This document shows, piece by piece, positions 1 to 8,277 of a DNA stretch of 64,000 nucleotides. The first letter of the stretch is position 1; each line of letters starts with the position of its first letter. Origin of the DNA: Marivita geojedonensis (GTDB lineage Bacteria > Pseudomonadota > Alphaproteobacteria > Rhodobacterales > Rhodobacteraceae); contig NZ_JFKC01000017.1 in the NCBI RefSeq assembly GCF_002115805.1, positions 18,621 through 82,620 of the forward strand, written 5' to 3'. The notes below the pieces were generated by a model that was not told the DNA's origin, did no database searches, and saw only the letters and a program-made list of their open reading frames with translations. A program made the position numbers and the translations under genes.

Positions 1-541
1 GGGCGTGATAGCGCTGAAAATCTTCATCGTTATCAAGAAGATACCGCTTCTCATTGACCCAGGTGAACATGTCGATCGTGGTGCCCTTGGCGAAAGCCCC
101 CGGCATCACGGCAACCGATGCTTCGATCGCATTTTGCCCCTCGGGCACCTCTTCCGGAAGGAACACGATGTTCGGAGTGAACAGCACGCGCCACTTCCGC
201 GCCATGTCCTTTTCGGACAGAGTTTCCCCATCGAAATCGGTGACTTCGATGTCTCCGTGCAGGTTCAGCTGCACCACAAAGTAGTTCTCTGCGATGTAGT
301 CACTGATTCCCGGATCCGAGAACACCTCTTCGTGCATCTTCGAGCAGTAGATGCACCCGCGCTGTTCAAAGAACAGAACCAGACGCTTGCCTTCGGCATT
401 TGCCTCGCCAAGGTCCTCGCGCAGGTCTTTGAACGTGTCGCGCATCCATGGCTGCTTGTGCAGGCCGTCATCGCCCAGCTCTGCCGCCGCCACCGGAAAC
501 GCCATCAGAAGCGCCAGTGCACCACCCAAAACGTGTCTCAT
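1..541 (-). CDS. soxW: SoxW-like periplasmic thioredoxin, cut by left edge
   Basis: Reading from 541 to the window edge gives about 180 residues without a stop, so the C-terminus lies outside. The N-terminus is a signal peptide (MRHVLGGALALLMAFPVAAA), followed by a thioredoxin fold with a CIYC redox centre (GCIYCSKMHEEVF). SoxW proteins are periplasmic thioredoxins of the thiosulfate-oxidation system, reduced through the membrane protein SoxV. The gene lies 29 bases downstream of soxV on the same strand, the order known from Paracoccus, so soxXYZABCD would be expected further left. The family is clear. The specific name rests on the neighbours, since such thioredoxins resemble one another. 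Confidence 0.85.
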   Translation of the reverse strand, partial: MRHVLGGALALLMAFPVAAAELGDDGLHKQPWMRDTFKDLREDLGEANAEGKRLVLFFEQRGCIYCSKMHEEVFSDPGISDYIAENYFVVQLNLHGDIEVTDFDGETLSEKDMARKWRVLFTPNIVFLPEEVPEGQNAIEASVAVMPGAFAKGTTIDMFTWVNEKRYLLDNDEDFQRYHA

Positions 542-570
542 CTTCCTTCCTCCTCCTGAAAGGTTGGCGA

Positions 571-1308
571 TCATCCAAGCGATGACCAGTTCGGGAACCA
601 GCGCAGCATCGCATCTGCAATCAGGTTCACAGTATCGGTTGCGATCAACAGCGCAAACAGGATCAGCATCGCGCCCATGACCTTTTCGGCATAGCCCAAG
701 AATGCCCGGTTGCGGGCCGTCCATCGCAGAAACGGTCCGGAAAACAGCGCCGCGATCACAAAGGGCGCCGTCATCCCGACGCCATACACAAAGAGCAGCA
801 GCCCGCCCTGCACGATATCGCCCATGCCACCGGCAATCATGAGAATTGACGCAAGTGCCGGACCGACGCAGGGTGTCCAGCCAAAGCCGAAGGCAAGGCC
901 CATCACGTAGGCCCCTACAAGCGTGGTCGGTTCCGTTTTCGCCTCGACCCGCGCTTCGCGGTAGAGAATCGGGATACGTACGATCCCAAGGAAATGCAGC
1001 CCGAACGCCGTCAGAACCGCTGCCGCGACATAGCGAAGGGGTTCGCGATAATCGGCAAAGGCCTGTCCCACTGCCGTGGCCCCCATGCCCAGAAGCACGA
1101 AGATCGTTGTGACGCCCAGTGCGAAGAGACAGGCAGACAGAACGAGGTTCCAGGCAATACCCTTGGGGACGTCTTCCTCGCCCTTCAACTCGTTCATTGA
1201 AATCCCGGCCATATAGCACAGGTAGAACGGAACCATGGGCAAGATGCAGGGGGTAAAAAAGCTCAGTATCCCCGCAAGTGCCGCGCCCGCGAACGAAATG
1301 TCGAACAT
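571..1308 (-). CDS. soxV: SoxV, CcdA/DsbD-type membrane thiol reductant transporter
   Basis: A 245-residue membrane protein with about six hydrophobic segments and the CcdA signature near the N-terminus (FFTPCILPMVPFY) plus a second Cys-Pro site (GFGWTPCVGPAL). CcdA-family proteins pass electrons from cytoplasmic thioredoxin across the membrane to periplasmic thiol proteins. In sox loci this homologue is SoxV, which feeds SoxW and thereby keeps the sulfur-carrier complex SoxYZ reduced. It starts the minus-strand operon and is divergent from soxS across only 69 bases. A generic cytochrome c biogenesis CcdA is the alternative, but the flanking soxW, soxS and soxR make SoxV much more likely. Confidence 0.88.
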   Translation of the reverse strand: MFDISFAGAALAGILSFFTPCILPMVPFYLCYMAGISMNELKGEEDVPKGIAWNLVLSACLFALGVTTIFVLLGMGATAVGQAFADYREPLRYVAAAVLTAFGLHFLGIVRIPILYREARVEAKTEPTTLVGAYVMGLAFGFGWTPCVGPALASILMIAGGMGDIVQGGLLLFVYGVGMTAPFVIAALFSGPFLRWTARNRAFLGYAEKVMGAMLILFALLIATDTVNLIADAMLRWFPNWSSLG

Positions 1309-1377
1309 ATGCGGAGATTCCTTGAATTATTCACATATTCAGATTAAGTGTTTTGTTGTGATGTCGTCAATTGGTGA
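1309..1377. promoter_or_regulatory. soxV-soxS divergent promoter and operator region
   Basis: This 69-base AT-rich spacer must hold both promoters of the divergent sox units. It contains the dyad TGAAT-T-ATTCA at 1323-1333 and a direct repeat of TATTCA-type words just after it. In Paracoccus the ArsR-type repressor SoxR binds between soxS and soxV, so this spacer is the natural operator. The exact operator boundaries cannot be fixed by eye. Confidence 0.5.
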
Positions 1378-1782
1378 ATGATGCGAGTCCTGAACGCCCT
1401 GGCAATCGCCGCCGCTTTTCTTGTCAGCCCGTCCTGGGGTTCTGTCGGTGCGGCCGAGCCATATCTCGTGATGGTTGAACAGCACGGATGCGTCTATTGC
1501 GAACGCTGGGATGCCGAAATCGCACCTGCCTACCCAAAGACGGCCGAGGGCCGGTTTGCGCCACTTATTCGTGCAGATTTGCGTGAAGGCCCGCCAGAGG
1601 GTATGACATATGCGCGTCGCGTTGTTTTCACGCCGACTTTTGTTCTGATAAAAGACGGTACGGAACAGGCACGGATCGAAGGGTATCCGGGTGAAGACTT
1701 TTTTTGGCCGCTTCTGTCGAAGCTGCTTGAGGACCACACAGAGTTTTCGCCGACAGCAGAGATCGAAACGGTCCGGAATTAG
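1378..1782 (+). CDS. soxS: SoxS, periplasmic thiol-disulfide protein
   Basis: 134 residues with an N-terminal signal peptide (about residues 1-25) and a thioredoxin-like domain containing a CVYC motif (QHGCVYCERW). SoxS proteins are small periplasmic thioredoxins proposed to reactivate SoxYZ by reducing mixed disulfides. Two ATG codons in a row (1378 and 1381) follow a GGTGA-like ribosome site, and the second has the better spacing. It is divergent from soxV and lies 9 bases before soxR, so it is probably co-transcribed with soxR and soxT. It resembles the downstream soxW product in fold but is shorter. Confidence 0.85.
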   Translation: MMRVLNALAIAAAFLVSPSWGSVGAAEPYLVMVEQHGCVYCERWDAEIAPAYPKTAEGRFAPLIRADLREGPPEGMTYARRVVFTPTFVLIKDGTEQARIEGYPGEDFFWPLLSKLLEDHTEFSPTAEIETVRN

Positions 1783-1791
1783 AGGCACGGC

Positions 1792-2127
1792 ATGGCACTT
1801 CCCCAGCTTAGTCCAGATCTGAACGAAGACGAACTTGACCGCATCGTGGACAAGGCGACCACCGCATCGAACTTTCTCAAAGCGATCAGCCATGAAGGTC
1901 GCCTGATGATCCTCTGTCATTTGGTTACCGGCGAGAAATCGGTGACCGAACTGGAAGAATTGCTTGCGGCTCGGCAGGCAGCCGTCTCGCAGCAACTGTC
2001 CCGGCTGCGCCTCGAAGGGCTGGTGATCCCACGCCGCGACGGCAAGACGATCTATTACCGTCTGGCGGACAACAGACCGCGCAAGATGCTGGAATGCGTC
2101 TACGATCTCTTCTGCAAAGACGACTGA
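1792..2127 (+). CDS. soxR: SoxR/BigR-type ArsR-family sulfur-responsive repressor
   Basis: A 111-residue ArsR-family winged-helix regulator: the recognition helix (about 59-76) contains QAAVSQQLSRLR, followed by a beta wing (RRDGKTIYYRL). Cysteines fall at residues 42 and 108, the positions that form the persulfide or tetrasulfide switch in BigR, SqrR and SoxR-type repressors, with a further Cys at 102. In that family, reactive sulfane sulfur releases DNA and derepresses sulfur oxidation genes. GAGGCACGGC precedes the ATG. Its place between soxS and a soxT-like permease supports control of the sox locus. This is not the [2Fe-2S] superoxide sensor also called SoxR. Confidence 0.88.
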   Translation: MALPQLSPDLNEDELDRIVDKATTASNFLKAISHEGRLMILCHLVTGEKSVTELEELLAARQAAVSQQLSRLRLEGLVIPRRDGKTIYYRLADNRPRKMLECVYDLFCKDD

Positions 2128-2207
2128 TCGCGCCCTACTCTCTCCTTGCTCTCACATCGCCCTGACCGCATACTTGCTGCGGGAGCCTGTCTTGGGAGGA
2201 CAGCATC

Positions 2208-3269
2208 ATGCTGGAGAGCGTTCCGGAGCACATTCTTGTTGCAATCGTCGGTTTGTTCGGCGGCCTGCTGCTGGGCCTTGCCGCCCGTCTGGGCCGGTTT
2301 TGCACATTGGGGGCAATCGAGGACTACCTTTATGGCGGATCCGACACACGAATCCGGATGTGGGGCATCGCCATCGGCACCGCTATTCTTGGCAGCTTCG
2401 GGCTGATGGCCACCGGCTTTGTCGAAGCCAGCAGCACCTATTACCTTTCAATCAGATGGCTGCCCTGGGCATCGGTCATTGGGGGATTGATGTTCGGCTA
2501 CGGCATGGCGCTTGCCGGAAACTGTGGTTACGGCGCGGTCGCCCGGCTCGGCGGGGGCGACTTGCGCAGTTTCGTCATCGTTCTGGTCATGGGCGTCTCA
2601 ACCTATGTGGTGCTAAGCGGACCGCTCGCACCGTTGCGCGATGCCCTTTTCCCGCAAAGTCCGGTTCTTCCCGGTGACATTCCACCCGGCATTGCGCATG
2701 CCACCCAGCACTGGACCGGCATCCCGGCAACAGCGGTCGGCTTGGCCCTTGGTTTGGCCATTCTCGTCGCTTCGATTGCCTCGCGGGCGTTCCGCGACAA
2801 CCCGAAATCCGCGATTTGGGCCGTGGTTGTCGGCATCGCGATCATCAGCGGCTGGGCAGGAACGAGCTGGGTCGCCAATAACGGCTTCGAAGCCGTGCCC
2901 GTTGTCTCGCACAGCTTTGCGGCCCCGCTTGGGGAATCGATCCTGTGGTGGATGATCGGCTCTGCCCAACCGGTCAGCTTTGCCGTCGGATCAGTCGCCG
3001 GTGTCTGGGCCGGCGCCTTTATCGGCTCGCTCATCAAGGGCCATTTCCGCTGGGAAGCCTGCGAAGACCCGCGCGAACTGCGCCGTCAGATCTTTGGCGC
3101 GGCGCTCATGGGTGTGGGGGCGGTCATCGCTCTGGGATGCACCGTGGGTCAGGGGATCAGCGCGTTTTCGATGCTGGCCTTCAGCGCACCGGTCACATTC
3201 ATCGCGATATTTGCCGGGGCGTCATTCGGATTGCGGCAGTTGATCGTCGGTTTCAACCCCGCCGAGTAG
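2208..3269 (+). CDS. soxT: SoxT-like YeeE/YedE-family sulfur compound transporter
   Basis: 353 residues with many hydrophobic helices and the two-halved YeeE/YedE (DUF395) signature. Each half has a conserved Cys in a glycine-rich helix: NCGYGAVARLGGGDLRS near residue 105 and GCTVGQGISAFS near residue 310. Related proteins such as TsuA carry thiosulfate through the membrane using these cysteines, and soxT lies beside soxSR in several sox loci, where it is implicated in thiosulfate import or signalling. The gene is 80 bases after soxR on the same strand. A second family member is encoded at 28337-29398. The exact substrate cannot be read from sequence. Confidence 0.8.
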   Translation: MLESVPEHILVAIVGLFGGLLLGLAARLGRFCTLGAIEDYLYGGSDTRIRMWGIAIGTAILGSFGLMATGFVEASSTYYLSIRWLPWASVIGGLMFGYGMALAGNCGYGAVARLGGGDLRSFVIVLVMGVSTYVVLSGPLAPLRDALFPQSPVLPGDIPPGIAHATQHWTGIPATAVGLALGLAILVASIASRAFRDNPKSAIWAVVVGIAIISGWAGTSWVANNGFEAVPVVSHSFAAPLGESILWWMIGSAQPVSFAVGSVAGVWAGAFIGSLIKGHFRWEACEDPRELRRQIFGAALMGVGAVIALGCTVGQGISAFSMLAFSAPVTFIAIFAGASFGLRQLIVGFNPAE

Positions 3270-3413
3270 CAGAGGCTCCCAAGACCCGTTGCCAAAGAAT
3301 CACGCTTGGCCGGAAAGTACCCACCCTGATTCGCTCAGGCGAAAATTCGCCTGCAATCGCGTTCGCGCTTGGATACGTTCAAGAAAAATAAAAATGATCG
3401 GGCAGGCGGTAAC

Positions 3414-4478
3414 ATGGGAACGGCGTACAAAGGCACGTTCGTCATCTCTTGGTCGCAGACAACCATCGACACACTCCAATCGGCTCCGGTCGATTTTCTG
3501 AGAGTGGGTGTCGCGTGGAGTTGGACAGGTGACGCGGTTCGGGTGGATGGCCCGAACGATCTGGTGCGACTGGACGAGGCAGAGGGCGAGGCAGACCGAC
3601 GCAGACGCGCGGCCCGGATGGTTCGGAGGCTGGTTGGCGCGGCGATGGAGGACATCCCTGATCCTGCGGCGCTTGCCGTCGATCACCCGATCGCTGACAA
3701 GAGCTTTGTCGTCACCGATGGGGGCACAACCTATACCGTGACCCTGATCGAAACCGGCCCACAGAAACAACCGCTTCTGATGTTCCTCGATGGGGTTCCG
3801 CCGCGCGACCATGATCTCTGGGTGGTCCACGCCACGTTGGCGACGGTCGTCACCCAGACCGATGCCGAACATCAGGGAGCAGTGATCTGCTTTACGCCCG
3901 AAACGCGCATCCTGACCCCAGATGGGGTCAAACTCATTCACGAGCTGCGCGAAGGGGACTATGTCCAGACCAAGGACAACGGCGCCCAGCCGATCCAGTG
4001 GATGGGCCAGCGCCGGATGAGCGGCGCGCGTCTGTTCGCGATGCCCAAGCTGCGCCCGATCCGGATCCGTGCCGGCGTGTTCGGGTTGGACGAGCCGGAC
4101 GAAGACCTGTTGGTCTCACCGGAACACCGGATGCTGATCAAGGGTCGGGTCGCCATGGATCTGTTCAACACGCCCGAGGTTCTGGTGGCTGCACGCGATC
4201 TCGTGGACCACGAACGCGTGTCGGTCGATCTCAATGTCCGCGAGATCACCTATGTTCACATGCTGCTCCCTCAGCACGAAATCCTGTTCGCCAACGGCGT
4301 TGAATCGGAAAGCTTCCACCCTGCCAACGCGGCTCTGTCGACGCTCGACCCGCAGGATCGCGACCGTCTGGGCCAGATGTTGCCCAACGTGGAATACAAT
4401 CCGCAAAGCTACGGAAGTTACGCGCGGCGCAATCTGTCGGCGTCCGAGACAGCCATCCTGCTGCACGAAGCCGCCTGA
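3414..4478 (+). CDS. Hint (hedgehog/intein-type) domain protein
   Basis: 354 residues from the ATG at 3414. An upstream in-frame TTG at 3369 would add 15 poorly conserved-looking residues, so it was not chosen. The N-terminal half (about 1-170) is of unknown function. The C-terminal half is a Hint domain beginning at the nucleophile-type cysteine in CFTPETRILTPDG, with the motif SPEHRMLIKG and the ending LFANGVESESFHPA. Hint domains catalyse self-cleavage or splicing at the leading Cys. In Rhodobacterales similar stand-alone proteins are common and are thought to release or mature an N-terminal part, often extracellularly. No signal peptide is evident, no partner is adjacent, and the biological role is unknown. 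Confidence 0.75.
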   Translation: MGTAYKGTFVISWSQTTIDTLQSAPVDFLRVGVAWSWTGDAVRVDGPNDLVRLDEAEGEADRRRRAARMVRRLVGAAMEDIPDPAALAVDHPIADKSFVVTDGGTTYTVTLIETGPQKQPLLMFLDGVPPRDHDLWVVHATLATVVTQTDAEHQGAVICFTPETRILTPDGVKLIHELREGDYVQTKDNGAQPIQWMGQRRMSGARLFAMPKLRPIRIRAGVFGLDEPDEDLLVSPEHRMLIKGRVAMDLFNTPEVLVAARDLVDHERVSVDLNVREITYVHMLLPQHEILFANGVESESFHPANAALSTLDPQDRDRLGQMLPNVEYNPQSYGSYARRNLSASETAILLHEAA

Positions 4479-4493
4479 ACAAGGCTTTCGGGT

Positions 4494-5015
4494 CTACTCG
4501 AAAACCTCGTCGCGCTTGACGCCCCAATACGCGCCCTTGCGCGCCCAGCCCTTGTAGCCGCCGGCGGACAGTTCACACCAGTCCTGCTGGCACTGGCGCA
4601 CCTCAGCCACGACCCCCAGCGACAGCTGTGCATTCACCTGAGTCGATGAATCGGGCCGCGCGTAGAGGTTCAGCATATCGACCTCGACGATCGCCGTCCG
4701 GACACCGGACAGAAGCGCATAATGCACCCACCCTCCGGCACCGTCGCGGTCCTGCACGCGCCGCCAGTGACCGTGTTCTGCAGTGATCTGCAACGGCATG
4801 TTGCGGCGCTTGTAGACCCAGTCGATCCGGTGAGAAAGCGACGGTCCCCGCCGAACATTCCCTTCGCTCGCCTTCATCGACACGAAACGCGGCAGGGGCA
4901 GATTCGTCACAGAGCCGCGCTCTGACGCGAAACCCGGTTGTGTGAAAATCGCCCCGGCAATCAAAACAACGGAGAACACTTTCCCAGACAACGCGCGGAC
5001 GGAAAGCCAGCTCAT
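4494..5015 (-). CDS. Exported SH3-domain (DUF1058-type) protein
   Basis: 173 residues from the ATG at 5015. An upstream extension in frame has no ribosome site and would hide the signal peptide. The N-terminus is a signal sequence ending near FTQPGFASE. Two bacterial SH3-like repeats follow: FVSMKASEGNVRRGPS with GHWRRVQD, then VDMLNLYARPDS with GWARKGAYWGV. Such periplasmic SH3_4 proteins are thought to bind peptidoglycan or envelope partners. No catalytic motif is visible. It is divergent from the dehydrogenase at 5134 and convergent with the Hint gene, ending 15 bases from it. Confidence 0.75.
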   Translation of the reverse strand: MSWLSVRALSGKVFSVVLIAGAIFTQPGFASERGSVTNLPLPRFVSMKASEGNVRRGPSLSHRIDWVYKRRNMPLQITAEHGHWRRVQDRDGAGGWVHYALLSGVRTAIVEVDMLNLYARPDSSTQVNAQLSLGVVAEVRQCQQDWCELSAGGYKGWARKGAYWGVKRDEVFE

Positions 5016-5133
5016 GTGATGCGCCTCAATTTGCTCGGTTTTTTGGTTTTTGACGGCAGGTTCTTGTGCCTGCCGCGCCTTTGCGACACTCTGCCAAAAC
5101 CTGACACGCCGGGAAAGTAGTGGGAGCGAACGC

Positions 5134-6120
5134 ATGTCATCAAAACGTCTGAGTGTTGTCGTGACGCGACGCTTGCCGGACGCCGTCGAAACGCGCCTCA
5201 AGGAACTGTTCGACGTCCGTCTGAGGGACAGCGACACACCGATGACACAGGCCGAACTGACCGATGCGGTGAAGGAAGCCGATGTCCTGGTCCCGACACT
5301 CACAGACCGGATCGATGCCGGACTGATCGGCCAGGCCGGGGAGCGCCTGCGTCTGATCGCCAACTACGGCGCGGGCGTGGATCATATCGATGTAGACACC
5401 GCACGCAGCAGGGGCATCCTTGTGTCGAACACCCCCGGCGTGGTGACCGAAGACACCGCCGATATGGTCATGGCGCTGATGCTGAGTGTCACCCGCCGCA
5501 TTCCCGAAGGTCTCAGCGTTATGCAGACCGGAGACTGGGACGGCTGGGCCCCGACCGCGTTCCTGGGTGGCCGCTTGGGTGGTCGCCGTCTGGGCATCCT
5601 TGGCATGGGCCGGATCGGCCAGGCTGTCGCGCGCCGCGCCAAGGCGTTTGGCATGCAGATCCACTACCACAATCGCCGCCGGCTGCGCTCCGAGATCGAG
5701 GATGCGCTAGAGGCGACCTATTGGGAAAGCCTCGACCAGATGGTCGCGCGCATGGACATCCTGTCCGTCAACTGCCCGCACACGCCATCGACCTTCCACC
5801 TGCTCAACGCCCGCCGGTTGAAACTTCTCAAACCCAGCGCGGTGATCGTGAACACCTCGCGCGGGGAAGTGATCGACGAAAACGCCCTGACCCGCATGCT
5901 GAAGGCGGGCGAGTTGGCCGGCGCAGGCCTCGACGTCTATGAACACGGCCATCGCGGTAACCCCGAACTGCGCAACATGCCGAATGTTGTCATGCTCCCC
6001 CATATGGGATCGGCCACGCAGGAAGGCCGACTTGAGATGGGTGAGAAAGTCATCATCAACGTCAAAACATTCGCTGACGGCCACCGCCCGCCCGATCAGG
6101 TCGTGCCCGCCATGCTGTGA
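5134..6120 (+). CDS. D-isomer-specific 2-hydroxyacid dehydrogenase
   Basis: 328 residues from the ATG at 5134, with a GGGAGCG ribosome site; longer in-frame starts read through the divergent promoter. It has the family's split architecture: catalytic-domain N-terminus, Rossmann domain with GMGRIGQAVARRAKAFG (near 155), the catalytic Arg in VNTSRGEVIDE, Glu in GLDVYEHG, and the His in MLPHMGSAT. The arginines after strand two (HYHNRRRL) suggest NADPH use, as in glyoxylate/hydroxypyruvate reductases, the likeliest role. Formate or phosphoglycerate dehydrogenase is less likely, since their extra domains or motifs are absent. The substrate is not proven. Confidence 0.85.
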   Translation: MSSKRLSVVVTRRLPDAVETRLKELFDVRLRDSDTPMTQAELTDAVKEADVLVPTLTDRIDAGLIGQAGERLRLIANYGAGVDHIDVDTARSRGILVSNTPGVVTEDTADMVMALMLSVTRRIPEGLSVMQTGDWDGWAPTAFLGGRLGGRRLGILGMGRIGQAVARRAKAFGMQIHYHNRRRLRSEIEDALEATYWESLDQMVARMDILSVNCPHTPSTFHLLNARRLKLLKPSAVIVNTSRGEVIDENALTRMLKAGELAGAGLDVYEHGHRGNPELRNMPNVVMLPHMGSATQEGRLEMGEKVIINVKTFADGHRPPDQVVPAML

Positions 6121-6171
6121 CAGGGGCCATTGGCCCTTGCCATCAGGTTAAAGTCAGGCGATGAACAAATC

Positions 6172-6852
6172 ATGAACGCGCTTGAGTTTTCATTCCGCTC
6201 TGAAATCCTGCACGCCCTTCCCACGGGTGCGCTATTTTGGCCTGCGCAAAGGCTGCTTGTCGTGTCCGACCTGCATCTGGGCAAATCCGCCCGCGCCGCG
6301 CGGTTTGGCGGGGCGCAACTGCCTCCCTATGAGACCACCGAAACCCTGACGCGCCTCGCCACAGATCTCGACGCGACCAAGGCCCGGCGCGTGATCTGCC
6401 TTGGCGACAGCTTCGATGCGCCGACCCTGCAAACGGCCCTGCCCGAAGCCGATCTGCTCACGCTGACCACCCTGCAAGCCGGTCTCGATTGGACCTGGAT
6501 CGAAGGCAATCACGATCCCGGCCCCGTGCAACTCGGCGGCACGCATCGGTACAGCCTGTCCATCGGCGCTCTGCACTTCCGCCATATCGCGGAGACGACA
6601 CCGACGCCCGGCGAGGTCACCGGCCATTATCACCCCAAGGCAACGCTGTCCCTGCGCGGTCGTGCGCTGACACGTCCCTGTTTCCTGTTCGACGACACCC
6701 GCCTGATCCTGCCCGCTTACGGGGCCTTCACCGGCGGGTTGCACTGTAATGACCCTGCCCTCACCCGCCTGATGAGCCCCGGCGCACAGGCCATTCTGAC
6801 CGGGACAAAGCCCTGCAAAATCCCGATGCCGGGCCTCGCCCCCTTGTCTTGA
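6172..6852 (+). CDS. pdeM: PdeM-like metallophosphoesterase (ligase-associated)
   Basis: 226 residues from the ATG at 6172. All calcineurin-type metal motifs are present: SDLHLGKSARAARFGG near residue 30, CLGDSFDA, GNHDPG and TGHYHPK. The SDLHLGK start with the following R-rich, PPYET stretch is characteristic of the family annotated as ligase-associated DNA damage response endonuclease PdeM, which is usually encoded beside an Lhr-like DEXH helicase and an ATP-dependent DNA ligase. Neither partner is next to it here. The next gene's possible TTG start overlaps its stop, and translation may be coupled. Nuclease rather than nucleotide phosphodiesterase activity is inferred from the family. Confidence 0.8.
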   Translation: MNALEFSFRSEILHALPTGALFWPAQRLLVVSDLHLGKSARAARFGGAQLPPYETTETLTRLATDLDATKARRVICLGDSFDAPTLQTALPEADLLTLTTLQAGLDWTWIEGNHDPGPVQLGGTHRYSLSIGALHFRHIAETTPTPGEVTGHYHPKATLSLRGRALTRPCFLFDDTRLILPAYGAFTGGLHCNDPALTRLMSPGAQAILTGTKPCKIPMPGLAPLS

Positions 6853-6878
6853 CCCGCGCGGCATGCTCACTGTTTGGC

Positions 6879-7292
6879 ATGACCACGAACCCCCGCATTC
6901 AAGCCAGCTTCGACAGCCAGTCCATGATGGCCACCTTGGGCGCCAAACTTGTCGAAACCGGCAACGGCACCGCAACCATCGCCGCGCCGATCCTGCCCGG
7001 ATCGCGCCAGCAGCAGGGCTTCGGCCATGCCGGGCTGACCTTCTCCATCGGTGACAGCGCTGCAGGTTATGCCGCCCTGACGCTGATTCCCGACGACCAG
7101 GAAGTCGTGACCGCCGAGATCAAGATCAACCTGCTGGCCCCGGCCACAGGCGACCGTCTGATCGCACGTGGTCGCGTGATCAAACCGGGTCGTCGTCTGA
7201 TCGTCGTCGCCTCTGACGTCTATGCCGAAACCGATGGCAAAGAACGCCATATCGCCAGCCTGATGGGCACCATGATGCCTGTCGATCTCTGA
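6879..7292 (+). CDS. PaaI-family hotdog thioesterase
   Basis: 137 residues from the ATG at 6879; an alternative TTG at 6849 overlaps the upstream stop. The sequence has the hotdog-fold pattern of PaaI/YdiI acyl-CoA thioesterases: PGSRQQQGFGHAGLTFSIGDSAAGYAA for the central helix, then strands with VVTAEIKINLLAPA and LIARGRVIKPGRRL. The catalytic Asn/Asp region corresponds to GFGHAG. It hydrolyses acyl-CoA thioesters, with a substrate that cannot be inferred. It lies between pdeM and the ureohydrolase on the same strand with short gaps, so a small operon is plausible without an obvious pathway link. Confidence 0.8.
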   Translation: MTTNPRIQASFDSQSMMATLGAKLVETGNGTATIAAPILPGSRQQQGFGHAGLTFSIGDSAAGYAALTLIPDDQEVVTAEIKINLLAPATGDRLIARGRVIKPGRRLIVVASDVYAETDGKERHIASLMGTMMPVDL

Positions 7293-7304
7293 AGGAACCG
7301 CAAC

Positions 7305-8252
7305 ATGCCGACATTCAATCAGCCTTTGGGCGGCAACGACTCGCCCCGGTTTTCCGGCCCCAACACGATGATGCGCCTTCCCGCGCAGCCCACCGCCGAA
7401 GGGCTCGACGCCTGTTTCGTCGGCATCCCGATGGATCACGGCGCCTCAAACCGCCCCGGCACCCGGCTTGGCCCGCGCCAGATCCGGGAAGAAAGTCGTA
7501 TGATGCGTCCCTACAACATGGCCACCGGCGCGGCGCCGTTCGAATGTATGCAGGTCGCCGATATTGGCGATGTGCCGATCAACACCTTCGATCTGAAGAA
7601 AACCATCGGCATCATCACTGACCATTACCGTGAGATCCTGAAGCACGGCACGATCCCCCTGACCCTCGGCGGCGACCATACGCTGACATGGCCGATCCTG
7701 CGCGCGATCAAGGAAAAACACGGGCCTGTCGCGTTGATCCATGTCGACGCCCATGCCGACACCAGCGACGAAATGTTCGGCGAGAAAGAAGCCCACGGCA
7801 CCCCGTTCCGCCGCGCGTGGGAAGAAGGCTGCCTGCAGAACGACAAGGTCTGGCAGATCGGCCTGCGCGGATCAGGCTACTCCCCCGAGGATTGGGACTG
7901 GGCCAGAGACAAAGGTTGGACCGTGATCCCGGCGGAACAGTGCTGGTACAAGTCCCTCGCCCCGCTAATGACCGAGATCCGCGCCAAGATCGGGGATGCG
8001 CCGGTCTATCTGAGCTACGACATCGACAGCCTCGACCCGGCCTTCGCCCCCGGCACCGGCACGGTTGAAATGGGCGGTCTCAGCACATGGCAGGCGTTGG
8101 AAATCGTGCGCGGCTGCGCGGGGCTGAACCTTGTGGGGGCCGACCTCGTTGAAGTCTCCCCACCGTTCGACACCACCGGCACCACAGCGCTGATCGCATC
8201 GAACCTGCTGTTCGAAATGCTCTGCGCGCTGCCCAAGGCGCAGAAAAAGTAA
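7305..8252 (+). CDS. speB: Agmatinase-type ureohydrolase
   Basis: 315 residues, the usual length for the arginase/agmatinase family. The Mn-binding motifs are complete: GGDHTLTWP near residue 125, HVDAHADTSD near 147, and SYDIDSLDPAFAPGTGT near 235. These enzymes cleave a guanidino group to urea; agmatinase gives putrescine, while relatives in marine Rhodobacterales also act on guanidinobutyrate or related compounds, so the exact substrate is uncertain. GAAGGAACCGC precedes the ATG. It ends at a hairpin shared with the convergent folD gene. Confidence 0.85.
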   Translation: MPTFNQPLGGNDSPRFSGPNTMMRLPAQPTAEGLDACFVGIPMDHGASNRPGTRLGPRQIREESRMMRPYNMATGAAPFECMQVADIGDVPINTFDLKKTIGIITDHYREILKHGTIPLTLGGDHTLTWPILRAIKEKHGPVALIHVDAHADTSDEMFGEKEAHGTPFRRAWEEGCLQNDKVWQIGLRGSGYSPEDWDWARDKGWTVIPAEQCWYKSLAPLMTEIRAKIGDAPVYLSYDIDSLDPAFAPGTGTVEMGGLSTWQALEIVRGCAGLNLVGADLVEVSPPFDTTGTTALIASNLLFEMLCALPKAQKK

Positions 8253-8273
8253 GGCCGGGCAACCGCTCGGCCT
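8252..8273. terminator. Hairpin between convergent speB and folD
   Basis: AGGCCGGGC-AACC-GCTCGGCCT forms a nine-pair stem (one G-T pair) with a four-base loop, immediately after the speB stop and 5 bases beyond the folD stop. No clear T-run follows on either strand, so it may be a weak or bidirectional terminator. Confidence 0.55.
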
Positions 8274-8277
8274 ATCG

